Source: Dillenia suffruticosa
Taxonomy: Eukaryota; Streptophyta; Magnoliopsida; Dilleniales; Dilleniaceae
Assembly: GCA_033439265.1 (NCBI GenBank)
Contig: JAVTVX010000002.1
Coordinates: forward strand, 2,552,001 to 2,616,000
DNA: 64,000 nucleotides
Reading direction: 5' to 3'
Under the pieces are notes generated by a model, which saw nothing but the letters and a program-made list of their open reading frames with translations, was not told the DNA's origin and did no database searches. Made by a program: the position numbers and the translations under genes. How positions within the stretch are numbered: the stretch's first letter is position 1; every line of letters begins with the position of its first letter. Shown piece by piece: positions 12,502 to 24,226 of this stretch.

Positions 12502-14016
12502 ATAAATTATGAAAAAATATCATAACTCTAAGAAAATATATAGATTGAAACATGGTAACAGAAAAGCATTTAAGAACAATTTGAACTGTGATAATAAAGG
12601 CACATGCAATGTTCCCTGCTTTCCACCTTGCTTTCCAGCTTGACATTTACACAAATACATGCACAAGTTGATGTATTGCAGTTGATCCAAAGCACCAAAC
12701 TCCTGCTTAAATACACAGGAAGTGTTATTTTAGTTCCCTTTGTTAATATTTGGACTATGACTAGAAGATATTTGCTATGGGTATTGGTCAATTTGAATAT
12801 ATTGTTAATTGTTTTAGTTAAAAGGACTAATAACCCATCTATGGAAGAGGGTTTGAGAAAGTGACATTGCATTTAATAAGGCAGTTATAAAAGTATAATG
12901 GTCCCATTTGGAGAGGGACTAATGTATTTATGTGATGAATTTTGGTTAGAATTTGGTCATTATTTTGGTTATAGAACTCAACACTTATTTGTGTCAATGT
13001 ATAGGAGAGAGTTATTACATTTGAAATGTTAGTTATGAAGTTTAATATTCCCATCCTTAGTGTGTGTGTAAGTCAATTATAAAACCGTTATTTTATGATC
13101 TTGTACTCAGTAATTTCATGTTTCATTTACAATCTTGGAGATTGTACCATTTCAGGATATTGAAATAAAAAATAACCAGCACGCAACTTCCATAAGGGAA
13201 GTGGCTGGATGAACATAATCGGTATTCAATGCTTATAAGTTGGTAATTGCTGTGGTTTTGTTTTTAGACATCCAAGGATATTAAGTTAGGCCCTGCAGTT
13301 TCTATTGTTGTCCTTGTTTGCATTACTCATGTAAAGTTTCCTTTCCTTAATTTGTTGTCTGGATTAATTGTTTGTTAACAAAGACAGAAACCTGATCCTT
13401 GATACAAGAACCAGAGTAATCAGCATTTTGCATTGTTTAAGGGAGTGCTGATTCCCCATTACAAAAGCCACCTTTAGCTGCCATTGGCAAGTCCTCCTCT
13501 AACTATCAATTACTGGGCCAGCTTTTTCACACTTTTAATAAGTTTGAAATTCTTGCTTGTGTTGGAGTTGCAATTCACTATGCTTTTCTCCAAGAATATT
13601 TGACAATAATAACTCTTTCTGGAAATCTTCTTTAGCATTTTAGTCCCATTTTAAGCATTCTAGTTGAGTGTTCAATAGGAAATGAGACCATGGTGGCAGG
13701 CTCTTCCCATATGAATAGTAAATTTTGCTTGGTATCTCCTGCATTTGATTCATTCTTTTGATTAGCATGGGAGGGCATATTTATACAGGTAGCACACCTG
13801 TAAGGCATATGAAATGATTTGATGGGACAGAAGGGGGTTAAAACAAAAAGAACTACTGCCAGTCAGGAACTTTTAACCAAATGTCCTTGGAAGTAGCAAA
13901 TAGAAAAAGAAAAGAACTAAAAATAGATATTTAGGGGCATGACACTGTGCCATGTTATGTAGGCCAATAAAATTTCCATATTCTGTTTCTCTCAACCACA
14001 AATGTTCTCAATATAC

Positions 14017-14148
14017 GTCCTAAATGTTAATCTTATGGGGCTCAAAAGGCACTACTTGCTGAAGGTGTTTGGCATCCCATTGTATGACCGACTGCTCTTG
14101 CTTTTGCCTACTTTGTGCACAAGGAAGCAGATGGTTAACATTTAGGAC
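14017..14148. repeat. 14-bp perfect inverted repeat flanking about 104 bp
   Basis: GTCCTAAATGTTAA at 14017-14030 is exactly matched by its reverse complement at 14135-14148, inside RPL24 intron 1. The spacing would suit a small foldback element, but no target-site duplication was identified. Confidence 0.5.
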
Positions 14149-15307
14149 AGTTTGAATGAACTTTCTTAGGTAGACTTTTGTAATCAAAATTTTGTGTGGG
14201 AACAAAACTACTTGAACATCAAATGGAATTGATATTTCCTTTCCTACCAACTCTTTTGTTGTAAATTATCTTTGTATAAAAATCTGTGGTCACAATTTTA
14301 CTTTAAACTACTTAGCAGCACCATTACTCTTGTTTAGAGAATTGAGTTTTCTACTACATCACAATTTACTGGTGATCACCATGGGTTCTTGCCAATATCC
14401 TCCTGGCATGTTTCATGTGCAGATCAAGTCAACTGAGAAGCCATGCCTGGTTGTTATGAGGGTCAGTCTTTCAGGGCTAATCCTATTTGCCAAATTCCAG
14501 TTTTCTATCCATGTATAAATAATTAGCAAGACAATTATGTTGAGAGAAACTATAAAGTTCAAAAAATAAAAACCCTTAAAATAAACAAAAAATAAATTGA
14601 CTTACAAGGGGAGCGATCATAAAGTTTGAATGTTTTCTGATGGATTAAGAAGATTTGCATGCAATGCTCCAAAATTTAGATACTTCCAAAAGTCTTTGGC
14701 AGGTAAACAGCCCGCTAATTTTGTATTTTATGTTTTCAACTTTTCATCGGTTGCTCATTCTTGAACTGGCGAGGAGTTGGAGACATGTTTGTTGGCTGAG
14801 TTTAGTGGATATTAATGTTGGAGGCATGCATGAAAGCTATTACTCCAAAAATTGATTGTACAGTACTTTCAACTGCTGCCTCAGCAATGAGGTTGCCAAC
14901 AGAAAAAAATTCCACAAGTTATGTGGAACAAAGCATTTTCTGGAATGATGGTTACTTTTCGTTTTATTATTGGCAAATCAGGATATAGGATCTCAATTAT
15001 TTTCAGGATGTTGACAATATTCTTTCTCTTGCGGCTTAAAAGATGGGAAAGGAAGAAATGCAAGCCAAACGGCCTTCCTATCCTTCAAAAAATGCATTTT
15101 AAGATTGGAGATACTGTTAAAGTTATTTCTGGACGTGAAAAGGGTAAAATTGGAGAGATTATTAAGATTTTTAAGCATAATAGCACTGTTATTGTGAAAG
15201 ATCTGAATTTGAAGACAAAGTACGTAAAAAATGAAAGTAGAGGAAGAGCAAGGGCAAACAATCAAGGTTCCTCATTTGATGCCTTATCTAATTGCATATA
15301 TTAAATT

Positions 15308-15397
15308 ACTTGCTTTTTGGTCATCAGATAACTTGGGTCCCCAGGTTCCCAAATAAATGAAAAATTGCTTGCTTTTTTGGATCATTGGATAACTTGG
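15308..15397 (+). repeat. Short direct repeat in RPL24 intron 3
   Basis: A segment built around TTGCTTTTTGG and GATAACTTGG at 15308-15336 recurs with small changes at 15367-15397. It is a local direct duplication of about 30 bp. Confidence 0.6.
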
Positions 15398-15640
15398 TTG
15401 TGCATTCATGCGTTAGTTTTTGTCCTATTTTAGATTGAAGGACCTATCCTCAGCTCGAATGTGATGTTGTACTCGAAGGAGCAGAACGTGGCAAGCTGCG
15501 CAGGTCACAAAATCCTAGAGGATGGCACCCGGGTTCGACACCTCTTGAAAACTGGGGAAAATATTGACAGTGCGGAGAACAGGAAGAGAGGGATTAAAGA
15601 AAGAAGCAAGAAAACAGAAGAAGCTGTTGCTGCATCCTAA

Positions 15641-16269
15641 TAACACGGCTATTGGAGTCCCTGAAACTGTTTTAATTATGTGTCCCCTCTTCTAATTTTT
15701 ACTTATCGTATATGATGTAATTAGCGAGCAGTTTTCTTTCAATTACAGGGAGCCAATTGTTGAAACTCATTTCATAGATTTAATAAAGCTACTGGGGACA
15801 ACCATTTGAATTATAGATCGTGCCAGTTGGTTTAAACACAACTTGTTCAGGACACTTGCACGTGAAACCAAATTACAAATCCCAGATTTCAATTGTTTTA
15901 GGTGTCTGTGCCACCACGTGATGTAAAAACAAAGTCGATCTCTGTGAAGGGTCAGCCTCAGCTGCTTCATTGTGCTTGATGGGTAACATCTCGAAATAGC
16001 TGATCTAGAAAATGATCCAAGAGTTGGCCCCACATGCATGTGAAATTCGAATTACGTCGGTACCAGGGACAAAGCGGCATTAACGAATTTGAGTCGTATT
16101 TACCAAAAAAAGAACGGAAAAAAAAGGACTACTTGCCATTGATACATGCAAGTTATCTAGACATCTGTGTTTTGCTAATATTTTATTTGCAAGTGGTGAG
16201 GATCTGCAAGGCTTTTTAAGGGATTGGAACACTGAACACTACCAGGTCGGGAGGAAAAAAGACACAGTG
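15641..16269. other. Intergenic: RPL24 3' end and reductase upstream region
   Basis: The stretch holds the presumed 3' UTR of the L24 copy and the promoter side of the reductase. It includes CACGTG-like words near 15860 and 15914. No further gene is recognised and no TATA box is clear. Confidence 0.5.
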
Positions 16270-18255
16270 ATGGAGGATTCTGGTAGAAAAGTAAAGTACT
16301 GCGTTACAGGAGCAACAGGTTATATTGGATCTTGGTTGGTTAAATCACTTCTTTGGAGAGGCTACAAAGTTCATGCCACTGCTCGCAATCCTGGTTTGTT
16401 CTTCTTCATAACATGGTCTTGCTTCGTGCTTTCATTTTGCCTTACAAACACAGCTTATAGGGCTTATGGGTTTCAGGAATTCATCACGACCATGGTATGT
16501 TAGTAAAATAGCTTTCTTGTTTGACCTTTTCTTTATCTGATCATAAAATTGGATACAAGTGTATGTCTGTCTGAGCATTTCGTACTGAATGGGATACAAG
16601 TGTATGATCATATTGGGAGCTTCTTCGTCACGTCAGACTTTGACGAATAAATGCCCAATCTAGTATTTTCCATTTCTTGAGAATCAAATCATACAGACTA
16701 TATTTGTAATTAAAATCTACATTTCGAAGAAGGCTGATTAACTCTTCATGTTGTTCAACCTCAGCTAAGTTATTAAAGGTATTACAACTGAGGGGGGACA
16801 GTGACGAGCTGCAAGTGTTCAGAGCTGATTTACGAGAAGAAGGCAGCTTTGATGAGGCCGTGGAGGGCTGTGATGGTGTCTTTCATGTTGCAGCGTCAAT
16901 GGAATTCAGCATCCCAGAGAAAGAGAATATTGGTCAGTTCTTTAGCTATTTGGAGGTCTAATTAGTTGAAGACAATTAAATACGTTTGGTTTTTGTTGTT
17001 TGAATATGTAGAGAGTTATGTCGAGTCAAATATCATTTTGCCTGCAACAAAGGGGACCTTAAACCTCCTCAAAGCATGTGCGAAAGTGAAATCTGTGAAA
17101 AGGGTTGTTTTCACATCTTCAATTAGTACCATGACTGCTAAAGACAGCAAAGGAAAATGGAGACCCATTGTGGATGAATCCTGCCAGACTCCAATCCAAC
17201 ATGTCTGGAATACAAAAGCAAGTGGATGGGTAACTCTTTTCTCTATATGAACACTGACTTAAAATATTTCATACTTTTAATGTGGAACAGTTTCTAATGT
17301 TGGCATATCCTGATTTCAAGAGATTTCACATTTTCAGGTTTATGTACTCTCAAAGCTTTTGACAGAGAAAGCAGCATTTCAATTTGCAGAGGAGAATGCA
17401 ATTGATCTTGTTTCACTTATAACAACTACAGTTGCTGGTCCTTTTCTGACTGCAACTGTACCTTCAAGCATTCGGGTGCTCTTGTCACCAATAACAGGTG
17501 CATGTTTGCACAACATATGATCTCCAACAAAAAACCAACCCTTTTTTGTAAACAGTAAACTTTGAATGAGCTAGTATCTAACTTGCATATCAACCGAACC
17601 TGGCCCATACCCTATGTTAGGCCTCAGCCCCACGAGGCCCGGCCATCCTGAGGTCTAGTTACAGGAGACCCAGTTGAAAAGTGTGGTTTCTGCAGCTATT
17701 GTGCATATGGGGGAAGAAACGTGTACTGAGATCTGGTATTTCCAATTTTTACAGATGATGCTGACTTCTACCCAATTCTAAGTGCTGTGAACTCAAGAAT
17801 GGGGTCAATCTCTTTAGTTCACATAGAAGATATATGCAATGCACACATATTTCTGATGGAGCATCCAAATGCACGAGGCAAATACATTTGCGGTGCCGGA
17901 AGCTTTCACATGTCTGAATTATTAGAATGCCTGGCTCAAGCATATCCCTTATCCAATAAGAGCAGGTACTTTTTTATAAATCATGAAGCTAAACAGAAAA
18001 AAGAGAAAATTATCATCACTTGCAGAAATTGAAATTCTTTTCATTCCTTGGAGCAGGGTTTTGGAGGAAAAATCTGGACCAATTCCTTCAGAGATATCAT
18101 CAAAGAAGTTAAAAGACTTGGGCTTCGCTCACAAGTATGGATTGGTAGAAATTGTTCATCAAACTATTAGTAGCTGCATAGATTTTGGATTTCTTCCAAG
18201 AATTGGAAAGCTAACGCCATCTTTTGTTGTCGCCACCAAGGTAAAACCATCTTGA
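16270..18255 (+). CDS. DFR/anthocyanidin reductase-like NAD(P)H reductase with one apparent frameshift
   Basis: Six exons: 16270-16393, 16765-16933, 17012-17229, 17338-17497, 17755-17965 and 18057-18255. The start is the ATG at 16270. The product is an extended short-chain dehydrogenase: Rossmann motif [10 protein letters not shown] near the N-terminus, FTSS (about residues 131-134) and the catalytic YVLSK (Y172, K176 when the extra base is ignored). It resembles the Arabidopsis At4g27250 type, often named putative anthocyanidin reductase, more than true DFR; substrate is unknown. The exons sum to 1081 nt, one too many. The break maps to AAAA at 16920-16923: with three A the frame would continue into ESYVES of exon 3, and with four it reaches a stop at the junction. 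Removing the extra base would give 359 residues, the normal size. Either the allele is broken or one base is miscalled. A longer C-terminus using a donor at 18241 and an acceptor at 18419 is possible. Confidence 0.8.
16551..16606 (+). repeat. 15-bp direct repeat in reductase intron 1
   Basis: GGATACAAGTGTATG occurs at 16551-16565 and again at 16592-16606. It is a small local duplication in the intron. Confidence 0.8.
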
Positions 18256-18519
18256 CAATTTACATATTAGAGAACTTCTAACCATAATCCTCTTGTGGGA
18301 AAATTCAGATGATTGTAGAAGATGCTTTTATTTATTTATCTATTTATTTTCAAAATGAAATCCAAAACTCAGTCATGTTTTGCTATTATCACTCTGAAAA
18401 CTGCAAATTCCCGGTACAGGTTGCTCCATTGCAAATGGAATCAAATCATGATCGTGCCCTAAAGGCATTTGCAATCAATAATACTATCCTTGGACATGTC
18501 TCAAATTGATACTTATTAG

Positions 18520-20731
18520 CATTTCCATTGGTAGAATCACCCAACAAGCACTCAGGCCACTGTTCTATGATCTAAGACCATCTAAGTGAGCATAGTAAAT
18601 TTTTTAAAATTATCAACTCAACAGGAAACATTTATATCTAATTGGAGGCTATCCAATCCACCTCCAGTTGAGTCAAGTCTTATGGTTGTGGCATGTCGCA
18701 ATGTGGAGCTCACCCCCGACTCAATGGCCTCCCTACTTCGATTATTTCAATCAACTATTTATTGTAAATAAGTCGGAGGAATTTACAAGATTCCCCTCTT
18801 TTTCATTCTAACTTCGGTGTAGCATTGTAGGATTTCTTGTGACTTTTGTTTCCAACTTAACCTAGGAAAGAAGAAACTTTCATACTTTTAGGTCTTCCTT
18901 TTTGTTTGACTGGACCGTGATGGTTGAGTTATTAAGCACAAGCTCCATCTTTCGTTTAGACTTTTGTGGGGCATGGCATGGTGCCCTTGTGTAGGACCTC
19001 ACATGAGCTTACATCTAGCTGCTAGGCCTCCCAACTTAGCAGCCTGACCAATTTTAGAAGGAAAAAGAAAATGCTAAGAATGAAATGAGACCTTTGTCTG
19101 GACCAGTTTCATAACTATGAAGACGAATTTGCTAACTTGTTAATGGTAGCGGCGCCGTACGAAGCATGCACTTCAAGCATTTACCCTTGTGCACTTAAAG
19201 ATAGCAGCCGAAAATCCTAATATCATAAAAATTGAAAATTTAGATCTTTGATGCACAATAGCCAACAAATTACATGCACCAGGCAAACAGACTGAGCAAA
19301 TCCAGTATCTGAAATTGGGCTCAAAATTTTTCTATTACAATTAAAGAGAATTGAATTTTAAACACGAAAAGAGAGGCGCCTCTCTAATCAGCTATACAAT
19401 AATGCAACTAAACTAGTTTGACAATCCTATCTTTGGTGTCTAGGAGGGTAAAAATAGAAATAATTTATTTCCAGACAATACTCATATGTCCTAAATGATT
19501 CTAAGTCTGTTTGAAGATTGACAACATTAACCCTAAATCATTTTTTCTTAACCGCTATTTATATTTCGAACGATTATTCAGTTTTCAGTTTTGATTTTGG
19601 ATAAAATCAAATTTTAATTTAATTTATTTGAACGATTATTGATTTTAACAATTTTTAATTCAATCAAAATGAATTAACCATATTAATTAAAAACATACAT
19701 ATATTTTAAATAATTTTTATTCATATAAATATTAATATATTATTATAATTAAAAATTAAAAAATATATATTATAACTAAAAATGATATAATATTATAGCT
19801 TAAATATAAAAGAAAAAATAATTTAAATGCTACTAAAAGACGATGTGACACTATTATCAGTTACTTTTTTATTTTATTAAATTGGAGTAGGGTATTAGAT
19901 TTAATTTAAAAATTTTATATTTAATTAGGTTTTTTGAATTTTGAATTTTAAAATTTTTGAATTGATTTCGGTGAAAATTTTAAACTTTAAAATTATAGTT
20001 TATATTATAAGTTAATGTGAATAATATATATTACAATTATATAGACAAGAGGTTGCATTATTTAAAAATTTTTTATAAAGATTTCAATAATTTTATCAAT
20101 TTGGATAATAAAATCGAATTAATCATTTAATTCAATCAAACTAAATTATTGATTTTTGATATATTAAATTAGATTACGGATATAAAAACTTATTTATTGA
20201 ATTAAATTGATTATCTTAATTACGATTTGATTAAATGTTCAACCTAATTATGGCAATGCTGTCAGACTAGGTTACCCTTGAATCGAAAGGTCTCGATCAG
20301 CGGAGTCATGCCAAGTGTACTAAATGTTTTGCATTTGTGTTCATCTACTCCCAGAGCTACCCTCATTTTGCTCATTTATGACTAACAAATGGTGAATCCA
20401 GTTAGATCCTATGCTTTTGAATCTTCCAGCAGGAAAGCGGGAAACTCATTTATGAGGTAAATGTACCAGAGAAGCTTTAACATCTACACAGATGCTGCAA
20501 TAGGGAAATGATCACCCCATACCTAGCAGTTGCTTTCATCACCTCCTAAGAAAAACACCAATTAAATTCACCATTTTGAGAGAGAGAGAGAGAGAGAATC
20601 CATGGTGCCTGTTCTCCCACCAAGGGATCAATAATCTCCAAAAGCAATAGAAAGTTGATAATTGAAGAGAGACGGAATAAGATTAGTTTTAATAATTGAA
20701 AATTACCTAGAAAAAAAGTAGAATTTTTTAA

Positions 20732-20767
<36 letters not shown>

Positions 20768-21940
20768 GCACCATGTTGAATTTTATTTGTCACTTGACAA
20801 TGAGTAGGACATGTCAAATAAGGCGTAGGATGGAAGAGACAAAAACGGTGCCTAGTCACAGGACATACGGGAGTAATACAAAACTTTCTCAAATTTTGGA
20901 CTAACCTTTGTTTGGAATATAGCCCTCCACCAAGGACCACATGCCCTTATCAACAATAATGCTTCAGAGTAGTCACCTTCAAAACAATATGACTAAACGT
21001 AATATGCAATGCTAGGTCATATTTTGTTGAAGAAAAAAACAACTGATTGCTCCTTAACCAAGACAATCCCACGAGCCCCATATTCACAAATGCGCTAAGC
21101 TAAAATTTCTCTAACAGTCCACCGATTCCCTAATCCAATTCAACAGCAATATTTGTTCTGTTCACTTGTTTATGCTTGAGCTTTGAAGTCTAGCCGTTTC
21201 CCCTGTTCATGACTTGGAGTAGTCCAAGATGCCCTAACTACACAACACCTCTGGTAATATAAGATTACGCAGGACCACATTATGTACATACAGGCTCATC
21301 ATTCATAGTTGAGCTTTGAAGTCTACTAGGTTGTGACAGAATTCTCTGAAACAATCAAACAAAACATATGAAATGGGAAATGCACTCCATGAGGGCTAAA
21401 AGTCCGATTTCCTCATTGTTGAAATATGGCGAGTTTTAATGGGTCCAACCCTTTGTTATACGCCTTTTGCTTCAACAACTCGATCAATCAGAAAGTGCAA
21501 CATCTAATCTTCGGAAAGTTAAAAAGAGTAAAAATGGGTGGCCATGATAAATAGTATCACTCAAGTAAAATTTAGGCAAGATATACGAGCATTGGTTACT
21601 AGTTTCTGTTTTTGAGAACTTTGTCAATGGGAATAATGCATTGTGCTTCTATTCTAATCCTAAACAACAAAACATGAACAAATCATTCTACATGCTTCTA
21701 AACATTATGTAAGAGATTGATAAATAGTTGGCACATATCTTTTGTTGGCATCACGTACAGAAGCATTAAACATGAGAAGGTCGGAAAACAATGAGATTAA
21801 CCAATGCTCAATCAGGAAGTGAAAGGTTAAAAACGATTTCATGATTAATCAAAAAAAAAAATCAAAAGAGAAAGAACTTCCGATTCAAACCAAAAATGAT
21901 TCACACAGCATTGGTATTGCTAAACAAAAGCAATTTAATT
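18520..21940. other. Intergenic, AT-rich middle part, no gene recognised
   Basis: After the reductase come about 700 bp of ordinary sequence, then a very AT-rich block (about 19490-20250). That block repeats words such as AATTCAATCAAA and GATTATTGATTTT in both halves and may be a decayed foldback element. A GA microsatellite lies at 20579-20596 and a long A run at 20735-20764. The last kilobase probably contains the 3' UTR of the minus-strand zinc-finger gene. No coding homology is seen. Confidence 0.5.
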
Positions 21941-21947
21941 TCTTTGT

Positions 21948-23869
21948 TCAAGGTTTGCAGATTACGACAAAACAAGGAAGGAGAGCTCTAGGATTGAGCA
22001 AATAGAGTTCCTCAATGTTGGAATAGAGACCAACTTTTCCAGCCAATGAATCAAACCCTGTTTGTCCTGCCAATTCTTGGATGTTTTCTAAAGGCCTATG
22101 AACTCTCCCTGCAATCACTCTGCATACTATCAAAGCCTTCCTTATTGACGGATCATCCTCGTAGATTTCAATAGATTCGAAAGCTCTTCCGCTTGTAGAT
22201 GTTGTGAAAACACCTATTCCACCCTTGATCTCCTTCTTTGCAGAAAACCCACTTCTTATAATTTGACAAACTAAGCATCTGTCTGATGCACAAAGGCTTG
22301 ATGAACCATTTATGCCTAAAGCACAAGCCACTGTTGTGCCATAGAACCTCAAAAGTTCATTCCCATCAGCAAGACATCGTGGGTGTTTCTTAGGAAGTTT
22401 GCTAGCTTTGATCTTTACCATTTCCCTATATTCCTCGAATCGAGCTAGGGTTTTCTGCATGTTATGAACTTTCAAAACCCGCTCAATCCTACCACAATGA
22501 GACTCGGATTTTAGCCAGCTTGTTCGACAAATTATTTCTACTATTTTTCTTGATGAATCTCCTTCAACGAGTTCAGTCACTGTCAACATCAAGAGAATGA
22601 TTGTGAGCCAACTCCAAATTGTGATCATTTGAAGTAATTCACATTTCAAGACTATAGACTCCAATGGTGAATGACATCTTGTTGCTTTAGATTCTTCCAT
22701 GAACTGATAAATTTATAGGCCTTAAAATCTTAGAGTAGGCAAAGTAAAGAAAAAAGAACAAAAAATGATGCATACCCTACAGAATAACCAGCCACAAAAT
22801 AGTTCATAAACAGAATCATCTAATCTTAACTTTTTTGGTAACCTAAGCTTGTATATGTATATATGCCTAAAGCATTAAGAAAACAAGAAGCTATTTTTTT
22901 TCATTATGATGGCTAAAAAGAGATATAGGTTAAATATGATGTTTAGTATTTAAAACAAAAAACTAAAAAATTGAAAAATAGGAACAAACATCAACTTTTT
23001 TTAAAAAAAAAAAATGTCACCCAGAAAACTTCGAAGAAAAAATCCGTTCCTATCCGTTCCTATTTTTCTAAGTCCAATTGCAAGGTGTCAACCAATAATG
23101 AATCGAAAATTTATATATACCTTCCTTAACAATAAAAAATTAAGAGGAAGAAAAAAAGTGAGGATTTCATACCAGCATGCTTGGAGAGATGATGTGCTTC
23201 AACAGCTTCCCACAAGCTAAACTGCTCACCACACTTATGACAACTCACATTGTTAGAAGACCCATGAGTCTCACTCTCAATACTGCCCCTAGAAATTGAA
23301 TTTAGTCCACCAAAAACACCAGAACTACCTCCAAATCCAGATCCAAACCCTTCTTTTTCTAACACACCACTAGGAGACTTTCTTGGAGGTGTTGTTGAGC
23401 TCCTAAATGAAGGGTTAAAATAGTGCATTGTAGGGTACCCTCCAGGCCCAGGTGTGCCGGGCCTTAGGGTACCAACAAAAGTAGACCCTCCCCCGCCACC
23501 TCCTCCGCCGCCGCCGCCACCGCCACCGCCACCGCCACCGGAAACCCGATCTTGGAAAGCACCAAAGCCGGTGATTTTAAGCTCACACCTTGAATTACTC
23601 AAGATGACTTCATGGGTTATTGGATTGAGAAACTCACTACTACCTATGGACCTAGGACTACAACTTGGGGGTTTGTCTAAGTGTCTCTTGCTTCCATGAA
23701 TTACATCTTTGAGATTTGCTATTGACCTTGAACAACCTGACCTTGTTGACCTTCCTGCTTTTTTTGTCAATATTGTGGTCAGGTGATTGCTGGCCCTTGG
23801 ATCATGCACATCTGATGGTTCTGATTTGCAGTGAAGTGACCTCTTTAGATTCAGCCAAACCGTTGGCAT
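21948..23869 (-). CDS. C2H2 zinc-finger protein with PARP-like C-terminal domain
   Basis: Two exons on the minus strand, 23869-23173 and 22579-21948, join in frame to 442 residues. The donor is G|GTATGA and the acceptor GACAG|TG. The N-terminal half is basic and low-complexity, with an uninterrupted run of 18 glycines (encoded at 23486-23539). One C2H2 finger follows (C210, C213, H226, H231: CHKCGEQF...HHLSKH). The C-terminal half holds RFYGTT, GIGVFTTSTSGRA, VCRVIAGR and an FDS...EELYLLNPRALLP segment. These match the plant zinc-finger-related family (At5g54630, At4g27240, At2g29660 type) whose C-terminus resembles the PARP catalytic fold. The usual catalytic histidine position reads RFYGT, so activity is doubtful. 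It is probably nuclear; function is not established. Confidence 0.85.
23486..23539 (-). repeat. Trinucleotide repeat encoding 18 glycines
   Basis: GGN codons, mostly GGC/GGT on the minus strand, form an imperfect trinucleotide repeat within the zinc-finger gene. Such tracts vary in length between alleles. The plus strand shows a spurious polyproline frame. Confidence 0.9.
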
Positions 23870-23903
23870 ATCTTCTTATCCCCTCCTTTTTTTCCTGCTT
23901 TCA

Positions 23904-24226
23904 ATATTCAAATCTTCACAAACCCATCTTGTAAATTGAAGTAAACTTCAACATTTGTGGAATAAACGCTGCAAAATCATCATATACTTGGGGGGGGGGA
24001 ACAGAGTCTCTCTTTAATACGGTGCACAAACTATTCAAAACAAATAAAATAAAATCAACAGAAGATGCAATCTCTCTTCAAATATTCAAAGACCCACTTT
24101 CTAAATTGAGCCAAACTTCGACATTTTGTGAAATGAACCACTTAGAGATCGTCATCCACTTTAGAAAACTGAGCTTTTTTTCTTCAAAGTATTGCACAAA
24201 GTATTCAAAAATCAACAGAAGAAGCA
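23904..24226. repeat. Diverged tandem duplication upstream of the zinc-finger gene
   Basis: The block 23904-24070 (ATATTCAAA ... CAACAGAAGATGCA) is repeated at 24082-24226 (ATATTCAAA ... CAACAGAAGAAGCA). Matching words keep the same order (TAAATTGA, AAACTTC, ACATTT, GCACAAA, TATTCAAAA). Units are about 145-178 bp with indels. It lies in the presumed promoter or leader of the minus-strand gene. Confidence 0.65.

Larger units (their letters stand above)
11687..15640 (+). pseudogene. RPL24: Plastid 50S ribosomal protein L24 gene, apparently disrupted
   Basis: Four exons match nucleus-encoded plastid uL24: 11695-11793 (Ser-rich transit peptide), 14423-14461, about 15035-15266 (KOW-type core with MRLKRWERK-, GDTVKVISG- and KGKIGE-like words) and 15434-15640 (C-terminus to TAA). 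The functional protein binds 23S rRNA early in plastid large-subunit assembly. Several lesions are visible. An ATG in strong context at 11687 is out of frame with the transit peptide. The acceptor before exon 3 reads TTGCGG instead of the expected TTGCAG, and the next AG upstream leads to an early stop. Exon 3 is 232 nt, one more than the frame allows, and the frame breaks at an A6 run (15226-15231). Its donor GTTCCT is weak. Exon 4 has non-conservative changes compared with what I recall of the family. Introns are retained, so this is not a retrocopy. Without the extra base the length would be about 191 residues, close to Arabidopsis (198). It may be a decaying syntenic copy, or less likely assembly error. 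Confidence 0.75.

Noticed and set aside
21948-22700. Start of the zinc-finger second half at 22700 as a separate gene with a membrane segment
   Set aside because: The residues before VTELVEG are intron sequence. A good acceptor at 22579-22581 joins to exon 1 in phase.
23454-23699. Polyproline frame on the plus strand
   Set aside because: It is the complement of the glycine tract in the zinc-finger gene.
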